Shown here piece by piece: positions 18,035 through 24,439 of a stretch of 39,789 nucleotides of DNA. Within the stretch, counting starts at the first letter, position 1; the number at the start of each line of letters is the position of its first letter. The translations under genes and the position numbers were made by a program. The notes below the pieces were generated by a model. That model was not told where the DNA came from and did no database searches. It saw only the letters and a program-made list of their open reading frames with translations. The stretch comes from DATGFB01 sp032160545 (GTDB lineage: Bacteria > Actinomycetota > Actinomycetes > Mycobacteriales > Jatrophihabitantaceae). Location: contig JAVHVN010000181.1 of assembly GCA_032160545.1 (NCBI GenBank), positions 1-39,789 on the forward strand, given 5' to 3'.

Positions 18035-18042
18035 GCCCGCCG
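18023..18042 (+). terminator. Perfect 8-bp hairpin overlapping the leader ORF stop
   Basis: CGGCGGGC (18023-18030), loop CTGA (18031-18034), GCCCGCCG (18035-18042). The loop holds the stop codon of the 34-codon frame, so a ribosome finishing that frame would melt the stem. It lies 28 bases before the cysteine dioxygenase start. It may be an attenuator or a terminator-like pause; no U-tract follows. Confidence 0.4.
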
Positions 18043-18070
18043 CCCGTCCCGTCGCCCGTCCGGAGTCCCC

Positions 18071-18607
18071 GTGTCACTCATAACCCCCATGCCGCGCACC
18101 CGTCGCGTGCGTGCGCTCACTGCGCGCGAAATCCTCGACTTCACCCGCTTCTTCGCCGGCGAGGTCCGCTCGGGCAAGTACCCGTATGTCGCCTATGACG
18201 CCGAGTCGCGCTGGCACCAGCGCATCTACCGCGACCAGCGCCTCGACGTCTGGATCATCAGCTGGCTGCCGTCCCAGGGCACCCAGATGCACGACCACGG
18301 CGGCTCGAGCGGTTCGTTCAGCGTGCTTTCGGGACGGCTGTCCGAGGCCGTGTTCGGCCGGTCGGCGGGTGTCACCGAGTTCGGCCGGGCTGCGGGCTCG
18401 ATCGTCGGATTCGGGCCGCAGTACGTTCACGATGTGCGCAACCTCGGGGAGGAGCCGGCCGTGAGCGTGCATGCCTATTCACCGCCGCTGACCGCGATGA
18501 ACTACTACGAGGTCGATGACGGTGCACTCGTCCGCCTCGCGACGGTCGCGACGGAGGATCCCGAGCCCGACGCGCGGTTCGGCACAGTGACCTCGGTCGC
18601 GTCGTGA
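18071..18607 (+). CDS. Cysteine dioxygenase
   Basis: Non-haem iron enzyme that oxidises L-cysteine to cysteine sulfinate, the first step of cysteine catabolism. The 178-aa cupin protein has the iron-binding histidines H74 and H76 in QMHDHGGSSGSFSVLSG and H120 in QYVHDVRNLG. The start is GTG 18071 with CGGAG nearby; the HDHGGS sequence is typical of bacterial type I CDO. The eukaryotic Cys-Tyr crosslink cysteine is absent, as in many bacteria. It overlaps the rhodanese gene by GTGA, so sulfite or sulfide handling probably follows directly. Confidence 0.9.
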   Translation: MSLITPMPRTRRVRALTAREILDFTRFFAGEVRSGKYPYVAYDAESRWHQRIYRDQRLDVWIISWLPSQGTQMHDHGGSSGSFSVLSGRLSEAVFGRSAGVTEFGRAAGSIVGFGPQYVHDVRNLGEEPAVSVHAYSPPLTAMNYYEVDDGALVRLATVATEDPEPDARFGTVTSVAS

Positions 18608-19023
18608 GCCGGTTCGGCTCGATCGACCAGCTACTCGAGGACGCCCGCTCGCGGCTGCGGCGGCTTACCGTGGCCGAGGCCGTGCTCGAGCTCGGCCGGG
18701 GTGCCCGCCTGGTCGACATCCGGCCGCAGTGGCAGCGTGCCGAGGCGGGCGAGATACCCGGCGCCCTGGTCGTCGAGCGCAATCACCTGGAATGGCGCCT
18801 GCACCCGCGATCGGACGCTCGCGTACCGCAGGCAGCCGAGGGGCAGTGCTGGATCGTCGTGTGCAGCGAGGGCTACAGCTCGTCCCTCGCCGCCGACACG
18901 CTCAGCGCGATCGGGGTGCCGGCGACGGACCTGATCGGCGGCTTCGTGGCGTGGGAGGCCGCTGGTATGCCGACGTCCGAGACGGTGACGGAACCGAACC
19001 AGCTGGTCATTGCACCTCGCTGA
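18604..19023 (+). CDS. Rhodanese-like domain protein
   Basis: A single rhodanese domain of 139 aa. The active-site loop is VVCSEGYSSSLAA with catalytic Cys87, and the motif ARLVDIRPQWQRAEAGEIPGALVV is the CH2A-like entry. The loop CSEGYSS lacks the usual Arg at the last position, so the substrate (thiosulfate, persulfide or other) is unclear. GTG start is coupled to cysteine dioxygenase (GTGA). Pairing CDO with a rhodanese suggests persulfide or sulfane-sulfur processing. Confidence 0.88.
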   Translation: MSRFGSIDQLLEDARSRLRRLTVAEAVLELGRGARLVDIRPQWQRAEAGEIPGALVVERNHLEWRLHPRSDARVPQAAEGQCWIVVCSEGYSSSLAADTLSAIGVPATDLIGGFVAWEAAGMPTSETVTEPNQLVIAPR

Positions 19024-19495
19024 CGACGGCGGTCGCCACGTCGAAGACGAACCCCCGCACCTCGTCGCGATGGCGGATCCAGGGGCAGTTGCGCACCTTC
19101 TTGATCGACTCGCGCATGTCGGCGTACACGTCCGTGAAGCCGGGGACCCGCCAGGGCGGCTCGACACCCGTCTCGGCCAGCAACTCGGCGCGGAACGCGT
19201 CGTCGTCCAGCCCCTCCATGCCGCACTGTGTGTGATGGATGAGCATGACCTCCTGGGTCCCGAGCGCTCGCTGGCTGATCGCCAGCGAGCGCAGCATGTC
19301 GTCGGTGACGACGCCGCCGGCGTTGCGCATGAGGTGCGCATCGCCGATCTGCAGGCCGAGAGCGCCGAACAGGTCGAGCCTGGAGTCCATGCACGCGATC
19401 ACGGAGAGCCGCAGCTTCGGGCGCAGCGGCCGCGGCCCGGGGAAGGTCTTCGCGTAATCGCGGTTGGCCTGGACGAGATGGTCGATCGCGCTCAT
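19007..19495 (-). CDS. Beta-class carbonic anhydrase
   Basis: Zinc enzyme that interconverts CO2 and bicarbonate. The 162-aa protein is close to mycobacterial Rv1284-type enzymes, with ACMDSRLDLFGALGL (zinc Cys35 and the Asp37-Arg39 dyad) and LIHHTQCGMEG (zinc His88 and Cys91), and MRNAGGVVTDDMLRSLAISQRALGT. The longer open frame to 19738 would run over the htpX start, so ATG 19495 (MSAIDHLVQANRDYAK) is preferred. Its 3' end overlaps that of the rhodanese gene by 17 bases in convergent orientation. Confidence 0.93.
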   Translation of the reverse strand: MSAIDHLVQANRDYAKTFPGPRPLRPKLRLSVIACMDSRLDLFGALGLQIGDAHLMRNAGGVVTDDMLRSLAISQRALGTQEVMLIHHTQCGMEGLDDDAFRAELLAETGVEPPWRVPGFTDVYADMRESIKKVRNCPWIRHRDEVRGFVFDVATAVVSEVQ

Positions 19496-19604
19496 GGGTA
19501 GAAGTACAACAGAGGCACGCCAGGTCACTGCCACGCCCCGTGTCCCCCCACCCGCCCCGCGCTCGGCCGGGAACGCGCCAGGCCCCGCCGAACGTTGAAT
19601 CGCT

Positions 19605-20474
19605 ATGCGAACCGCAGCGAACGGTCTGAAGACCGCGATTCTGTTCGGCGCGCTCGCGGCCCTGTTCATCGGCCTGGGCGGCGCCTTCTTCGGCCGTACC
19701 GGCCTGCTGATCGGCCTGCTCGTCGCCGTGGCGATCAACGGCTTCAGCTACTTCAACTCCGACAAGATCGCCCTCGCCTCGATGCGTGCGCGTCCGGTCA
19801 GCGAGGCCGAGCAACCGGAGATGTACTCGATCGTGCGTGAGCTCGCGACCGCCGCCCGGCAGCCGATGCCGCGGCTGTACGTGTCGCCGACGTCGCAGCC
19901 GAACGCCTTCGCGACCGGGCGCAACGCGCGCCACGCCGCCGTATGCGCGACTGAGGGCATCCTGCAGATCCTCGATCGGCGCGAGCTGCGCGCGGTCCTC
20001 GGCCACGAACTGAGCCACGTCTACAACCGCGACATCCTCATCTCGTCCGTCGCGGGCACCGTTGCCGCGGCGATCACCTACCTCGCGAACTTCGCCATGT
20101 TCTTCGGCGGCGGCGGCCGCGACCGCGGCTCCAACCCGCTCACCGGGCTGCTGATGCTGATTCTCGGCCCGCTCGCCGCTGGGCTGATCCAACTCGCGAT
20201 CAGCCGGTCCCGCGAATACCAGGCCGACGCGTCCGGTGCCGAGCTCTCCGGCGACCCGCTGGCGCTCGCCAGCGCGCTGTCGAAGCTCGAGCGGGGCGTC
20301 GAGGCCAGGCCACTGCCACCGGAGCCGGCGCTCGTCACGACGTCGCACCTGATGATCGCCAACCCGTTCCGTAGCGGCGGCATCGGCAACCTCTTCTCGA
20401 CGCATCCCCCGATGGAGCAGCGCATCGCCCGGTTGCAGCGGATGGCCGCGGCCGACCCCCGCTTCCAGGTGTGA
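19605..20474 (+). CDS. htpX: Zinc metalloprotease HtpX
   Basis: Membrane-bound M48B protease for quality control of membrane proteins. The 289-aa protein has two N-terminal helices (about 12-48), the HExxH zinc motif GHELSHVYNRD (H134, E135, H138), the third ligand Glu in SREYQADASGAEL, and two more hydrophobic segments between them. The C-terminal NLFSTHPPMEQRIARL is typical. Start ATG 19605; no clear ribosome-binding site is seen (a TTGAAT box only 5 bases upstream could be the -10 of a leaderless mRNA, a guess). Confidence 0.95.
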   Translation: MRTAANGLKTAILFGALAALFIGLGGAFFGRTGLLIGLLVAVAINGFSYFNSDKIALASMRARPVSEAEQPEMYSIVRELATAARQPMPRLYVSPTSQPNAFATGRNARHAAVCATEGILQILDRRELRAVLGHELSHVYNRDILISSVAGTVAAAITYLANFAMFFGGGGRDRGSNPLTGLLMLILGPLAAGLIQLAISRSREYQADASGAELSGDPLALASALSKLERGVEARPLPPEPALVTTSHLMIANPFRSGGIGNLFSTHPPMEQRIARLQRMAAADPRFQV

Positions 20475-20510
20475 CCGTCCGACGCCCTGCCGCTGCGTCG
20501 TCCGGCTCGC

Positions 20511-21398
20511 TCAGCGGCCGTCAGCCTTGGCAGCCGCCCTCGCAATCTCCATCACGTACTGCCCGTACCCGGACTTCGCGAGCGACTCGCCCAGCGTGAA
20601 GGCCTGCTCGGGGCTGATGTAGCCCTGCCGCATCGCGATCTCCTCGACGCAGGCGATGCGGACGGCCTGCCGGTGCTCGAGCACCTGCACGAACTCACCG
20701 GCCTCGAGCAGCGAGTCGTGCGTGCCGGTGTCGAGCCACGCGGTGCCTCGGCCGAGGTCGATCAGTCGGGCGGTTCCGCGCGAGACGTAGACGTTGTTCA
20801 CGTCGGTGATCTCGAGTTCACCGCGCGCCGACGGGGTCAGGTCGCGCGCGATGGACACCACGTCGTTGTCGTAGAAGTACAGGCCGGTGACCGCCAGGTT
20901 GGACTTGGGGACGGCTGGCTTCTCCTCGATAGAGACGAGCCGGCCGTCCTCGTCCGCCTCGGCCACCCCGTACCTCTCGGGGTCGCGGACCTGGTAGCCG
21001 AACAGCGTGCAGCCCTTCTCCAGGTTGGCGGCCTGGCTCAGCTGCTGTCCCAGCCCGTGGCCGTAGAAGATGTTGTCGCCGAGCACCAGCGCCGCGGTAT
21101 CGCTGCCGATGTGGTCGTCGCCGATGCGGAAGGCCTCCGCGAGGCCGTTCGGCTCGGGCTGCACGGCGTAACTGATGGCGAGCCCGAGCTCGCTTCCGTC
21201 GCCGAGCAGCCGGATGAACTGCTCCTGATCGTGTGGTGTGGTGATGACGAGGATGTCGCGAATCCCGGCGAGCATGAGCGTCGACAGCGGGTAGTAGATC
21301 ATCGGCTTGTCGTAGACGGGGAGTAGCTGCTTGCTGACGGCCCGGGTGATCGGGTGCAGCCGGGTGCCCGCGCCCCCCGCGAGGATGATTCCCTTCAC
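20511..21398 (-). CDS. rmlA: Glucose-1-phosphate thymidylyltransferase
   Basis: First enzyme of dTDP-rhamnose synthesis, making dTDP-glucose from dTTP and glucose-1-phosphate. The 295-aa protein begins VKGIILAGGAGTRLHPITRAVSKQLLPVYDKPMIYYPLSTL, with the GGAGTRL nucleotide loop and the KP substrate loop. Later YGVAEADEDGRLVSIEEKP and GTAWLDTGTHDSLLEAG also match the family. The frame is open to 21443, but GTG 21398 gives the family N-terminus. It lies 13 bases after the yajQ stop; no other rml gene is in view. Confidence 0.95.
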   Translation of the reverse strand: MKGIILAGGAGTRLHPITRAVSKQLLPVYDKPMIYYPLSTLMLAGIRDILVITTPHDQEQFIRLLGDGSELGLAISYAVQPEPNGLAEAFRIGDDHIGSDTAALVLGDNIFYGHGLGQQLSQAANLEKGCTLFGYQVRDPERYGVAEADEDGRLVSIEEKPAVPKSNLAVTGLYFYDNDVVSIARDLTPSARGELEITDVNNVYVSRGTARLIDLGRGTAWLDTGTHDSLLEAGEFVQVLEHRQAVRIACVEEIAMRQGYISPEQAFTLGESLAKSGYGQYVMEIARAAAKADGR

Positions 21399-21411
21399 CG
21401 ACCGGCCGTGC

Positions 21412-21903
21412 TCACCGGTAGTTGTCGAACTGAAGCGCGACACCGAGGTCGGCGTTCTTCAGCAACGCGATCACGGCCTGCAGATCGTCGCGCTTCTTGC
21501 CCGAGACCCGCAGTTGGTCGCCCTGGATGTTCGCCTGTACGCCCTTCGGCGCCTCGTCGCGGATGAGCTTGGCGATCTTCTTCGCGTCGTCCTGGCCGAT
21601 GCCCTGCTTCAGGGTCGAGGCGATCACGTATTGCTTGCCGGACTGCTTGGGTTCACCGGCGTCGAGGGCCTTGAGCGAGATGGAGCGCTTGACGAGCTTC
21701 TCCTTGAAGACGTCGAGCGCCGCCCGAGCGCGCTCCTCGGTGTCGGCCTTGACCGTCACGCCGAGCTCGCCTGACCACTCGATCGAGGCGTTCGTCCCGC
21801 GGAAGTCGAACCGCTGCGAGACCTCCTTGGCCGCCTGGTTCAGCGCGTTGTCGACCTCCTGACGGTCGATCTTGCTCACTACGTCGAACGACGAGTCGGC
21901 CAT
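21412..21903 (-). CDS. yajQ: YajQ family nucleotide-binding protein
   Basis: Small two-domain protein of the UPF0234/YajQ family, which in some bacteria binds cyclic di-GMP or nucleic acid. The 163-aa length and sequence (SSFDVVSKIDRQEVDNALNQAAKEVSQRFDFRG, ending LGVALQFDNYR) match the family across its whole length. ATG 21903 follows AAGGAGG with good spacing; the open frame to 22014 has no such signal. It precedes rmlA by 13 bases in the same direction, an unusual pairing. Confidence 0.95.
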   Translation of the reverse strand: MADSSFDVVSKIDRQEVDNALNQAAKEVSQRFDFRGTNASIEWSGELGVTVKADTEERARAALDVFKEKLVKRSISLKALDAGEPKQSGKQYVIASTLKQGIGQDDAKKIAKLIRDEAPKGVQANIQGDQLRVSGKKRDDLQAVIALLKNADLGVALQFDNYR

Positions 21904-21980
21904 CGGGGGTACCTCCTTGGACGGGCAGAGCGCCACTCGACCGTATCGAAAGGCGAACGGAATGCCCGAATCGCATCCGG

Positions 21981-21986
21981 TAAACT
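21981..21986 (+). promoter_or_regulatory. Candidate -10 box for tRNA-Tyr
   Basis: TAAACT, 31 bases before the mature tRNA 5' end, resembles the actinobacterial TANNNT -10 consensus. No convincing -35 hexamer is seen 17 to 18 bases upstream, so it is a weak call. Confidence 0.3.
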
Positions 21987-22017
21987 GACCTACCGCCGGA
22001 GCCATCCGGCACACCCA

Positions 22018-22099
22018 GGCGGGTTGCCCGAGTGGTCAAAGGGAGCGGTCTGTAAAACCGCCGGCTCAGCCTACGTTGGTTCAAACCCAACACCCGCCA
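22018..22099 (+). tRNA. tRNA-Tyr (anticodon GUA)
   Basis: The acceptor stem pairs GGCGGGT (22018-22024) with ACCCGCC (22092-22098), followed by discriminator A. The anticodon loop is CTGTAAA with GUA at 22052-22054 on a GCGGT/ACCGC stem. A long variable arm makes it a class II tRNA, as expected for tRNA-Tyr in bacteria. The T-arm has GTTGG-TTCAAAC-CCAAC. CCA is not encoded. The D-arm contains GCCCGAGTGGTCAAAGGGA. Confidence 0.95.
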
Positions 22100-22112
22100 C
22101 GACGCAGAAGAC

Positions 22113-22150
22113 GAACGAGGGCCCCGGGGAGATCTCCGGGGCCCTCGTTC
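22113..22150. terminator. Strong bidirectional hairpin terminator
   Basis: A perfect 15-bp GC-rich stem (22113-22127 with 22136-22150) and an 8-base loop, 14 bases after tRNA-Tyr and 12 bases after the stop of the minus-strand secreted protein gene. No U-tract on either side, which is common in actinobacteria. It can serve both convergent genes. Confidence 0.75.
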
Positions 22151-22162
22151 AGGTCGTGCCGG

Positions 22163-23440
22163 TTACGGCAGCAGCACCCACGCCGCCGCGGTGCCGACCT
22201 CGACCTCGGCGCCGACCGGCAGGCCGTAGGACGCGGTCGAGATCTTGATGTCGAGCACACGGACGAGCGCCTGGTTCGGCGACGTCGCCTGGCCGCGGAT
22301 CGTCACCTTGCCGACGTTGGCGATCGTGATGACCGTGTTCGGCGACACGTTGACGTCGATGTGCTGGCCGGCGATCACGAGGTTGACCAGCGACGTGGTC
22401 GCGGTCGCCTTCGTCCCGCCGCCGGGCACTTGTTCGACGTGCGCGACACCGGTGAGCGCGTCGGCCTTGATGAGGCCGCCGAGCAGGTTCACATTGGCCA
22501 GTTTCGTGGTCATCGTGGAGTAGTTGGTGCCGTCGGACTTCACTCCGTTCGCCGTGTCGGTGACGACCCCGAGGTTGAGGATCTGGTCGAGTGACACCGT
22601 CGCGGTCGTGTTGACCTTGTCCTTGCCGGCCGTGCCGTCGGAGGGCATCGAGACCTGGGCCGTCGGCCCGGAATCGGCGCGCAGCAGGTGGCCGGCCGAG
22701 GCCTGCACCTTGCTGCCGTACGCGTAACCGCCCAGCGTCGCCCCAAGCACCGGTGTCACCGTGCCGATTGCACCGTAGGTCGGGTTGACGAAGATCTCGG
22801 TGCCGATCGGGTGCGGACCGCGCGGCTTGAGCAGGCTGACGTAGAGCCCCGCCCCGAGCGTCATGATGGTGCCGCTGCCGGCCGGGCCGGCGGAGACGAA
22901 CGACCCGTTGAGGACGACGGTCGCCACGTTGGGAATCGTCAACGTGAAGTTCTTCGGAATGTTCACCGGCAGCTTGAACCCGGCGATCTTCAGCCCGACG
23001 AAGGTCGTATTGATGTCCGAGCTCGTGTTGTTGCTCGCGTCGACACGCGCGATGTCCGTCGTCGTGATCGCCTGGGCGACGATCGCGCCGTTGAACAGGT
23101 TGATCCCGGCGGTCTGCGCCGCGGTGGTGAGGGCGGCGCCGCCTCCCGGCAGGTCGGTCGTCTTGACCGCCGTGTTGATCACGCCCACGGTTGCAACGGA
23201 CGGCACGGTCGCGGTGGCGGCCGTGTTCGCCTGGCTGACGCCGGTCTGGTTGGTGTCGACCGACGATTCAGATGTGAAGTCCGACCGCACCGTGGTGCCG
23301 AGGGCCTGGACCGCCGTCCCGCCCGCGTAGCCGACCATGTGGTGCGTGGTGACCGCGCCGAACAATGCGCCTGGCGCCACGACCGCGGTGGCGATCACGG
23401 CGGCTGCCGTCACCGGGATGATAAACGTCTTGATCTTCAT
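22163..23440 (-). CDS. Secreted choice-of-anchor P-like protein with internal duplication
   Basis: The 425-aa exported protein has an N-terminal signal region (MKIKTFIIPVTAAAVIATAVVAPGALFGAV). The mature part is rich in Thr, Val, Ala and Gly, has almost no Cys, and consists of two related blocks. One runs around DLPGGGAALTTAAQT and IAGFKLPVNIPKNFTLTIPNVATVVLNG, the other around NLLGGLIKADAL and IAGQHIDVNVSPNTVITIANVGKVTIRG. This matches actinobacterial choice-of-anchor P family surface proteins; function unknown. It ends VEVGTAAAWVLLP without LPxTG or a second membrane helix, so the anchoring mode is unclear. ATG start. Confidence 0.75.
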   Translation of the reverse strand: MKIKTFIIPVTAAAVIATAVVAPGALFGAVTTHHMVGYAGGTAVQALGTTVRSDFTSESSVDTNQTGVSQANTAATATVPSVATVGVINTAVKTTDLPGGGAALTTAAQTAGINLFNGAIVAQAITTTDIARVDASNNTSSDINTTFVGLKIAGFKLPVNIPKNFTLTIPNVATVVLNGSFVSAGPAGSGTIMTLGAGLYVSLLKPRGPHPIGTEIFVNPTYGAIGTVTPVLGATLGGYAYGSKVQASAGHLLRADSGPTAQVSMPSDGTAGKDKVNTTATVSLDQILNLGVVTDTANGVKSDGTNYSTMTTKLANVNLLGGLIKADALTGVAHVEQVPGGGTKATATTSLVNLVIAGQHIDVNVSPNTVITIANVGKVTIRGQATSPNQALVRVLDIKISTASYGLPVGAEVEVGTAAAWVLLP

Positions 23441-23502
23441 GCAGCTTCCCCCGAGCCTAAGTTTCGTTCCCTCGCGCGGCCGATGCCGGTGCGCTTTTTA
23501 CT

Positions 23503-23538
23503 CTTCCGTGATCGAGTCCGATTTCAAACGGAAGTCAA
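23503..23538 (-). promoter_or_regulatory. Inverted repeat and -35-like box upstream of the secreted protein
   Basis: On the minus strand a TTGACT hexamer (23533-23538) is followed by an inverted repeat CTTCCGT (23528-23534) and ACGGAAG (23503-23509) separated by 18 bases, in an AT-richer patch 63 to 98 bases before the gene start. The -10 is poor. The repeat could be an operator or an RNA hairpin; both are inferences. Confidence 0.3.
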
Positions 23539-23631
23539 AAAGCCAACGCGCACTTAGCACGCAGCCGAAGACGCCCCCTCGACGTGATAACGAGCGGCAT
23601 ACGGAATTGATACGCACACGGTGTGCCGCTT

Positions 23632-23658
23632 TCGGCGCATTTGCTGCATGGGCGCCGA
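23632..23658 (-). terminator. Possible sdh operon terminator hairpin
   Basis: TCGGCGC (23632-23638) pairs with GCGCCGA (23652-23658), a 7-bp stem with a 13-base loop, 32 bases after the sdhB stop in the direction of transcription. No U-tract. This is a plausible end for the sdh transcript. Confidence 0.4.
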
Positions 23659-23689
23659 CATATTCGCAACCCGGAAAGGGTCGGCTGCC

Positions 23690-24439
23690 CTACTCGCGCC
23701 GGCGGATCTTGCTGCCGAGCCAGACGAGCGGGTCGTACTTGCGGTCGGCCACCCGCTCTTTGAGTGGGATCAGGGCATTGTCGGTGATCTTGATGTGTTC
23801 TGGGCACACCTCGGTGCAGCACTTGGTGATGTTGCACATACCGAGGCCGTGCTCCTCCTGGGCGGCGTGCTGGCGGTCCAGAGCGTCCAGCGGGTGCATG
23901 TCGAGCTCAGCGATGCGCATCAGGAACCGCGGCCCCGAGAATGTCGACTTATTGTCGTCGTGATCGCGGATCACATGGCAGACGTCCTGGCAGAGGAAGC
24001 ACTCGATGCACTAGCGGAACTCCTGCGAGCGCTCGACGTCGACCTGCTGCATGCGGTATTCGCCGGGTGCTAGTCCCTGGGGCGGTGCGAAGGCCGGCAC
24101 CTCCTGCGCCTTGCGGTAGTTGAACGAGACGTCGGTGACGAGGTCGCGCATGACCGGGAACGTGCGCAGGGGGGTCACGGTCACCACCTCGTCGGCGGCG
24201 AAAGTCGACATCCGGGTCATGCACATCAGGCGGGGTCGGCCGTTGACCTCAGCACTGCACGAGCCGCATTTGCCGGCTTTGCAGTTCCAGCGGACCGCGA
24301 GATCACCGGCTTGCGTCGCCTGCAGGCGGTGGACGATGTCGAGGACGACCTCGCCCTCGTTCACCTCGACGTCGTAGTCGACGAGCTCGCCGCCGTCGCC
24401 GTCGCCACGCCACACGCGAAACTTCGCCTGGTAGGTCAC
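23690..24439 (-). pseudogene. sdhB: Succinate dehydrogenase iron-sulfur subunit, interrupted by an in-frame amber codon
   Basis: Electron-transfer subunit of complex II, the mycobacterial Sdh1 type. Codons 1-142 encode the plant-type ferredoxin domain with the [2Fe-2S] ligands C53, C58, C61 and C73. Codon 143 is TAG (24011-24013), exactly where homologues have Lys in SQEFRKCIECFLCQ. The same frame then continues without any other change through CIECFLCQDVC ([4Fe-4S]) and CNITKCCTEVCPEH ([3Fe-4S]) to the TAG stop at 23690, about 249 codons in all. A single AAG to TAG change explains it. Translation stopping at 143 would lose both other clusters. GTG start overlaps the sdhA stop (GTGA). It may be a sequencing error, a true mutation, or readthrough. 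Confidence 0.9.

Noticed and set aside
18604..19023. Rhodanese gene as a tandem or fused double domain
   Set aside because: Only one domain of 139 aa with a single catalytic Cys is present.
22018..22150. tRNA gene as phage or island attachment site
   Set aside because: No repeat of the tRNA-Tyr 3' end and no integrase gene nearby.
23690..23974. A separate 94-aa gene for the second half of SdhB
   Set aside because: Same frame as the first half and with no ribosome-binding site; it begins after the first three [4Fe-4S] cysteines, so it is a remnant of sdhB, not a gene.
24011..24013. Pyrrolysine or general UAG recoding
   Set aside because: The genes ending at 11951, 17875, 23690 and 26389 use TAG as terminal stop, so UAG is a normal stop here. 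A specific readthrough of this one codon remains open.
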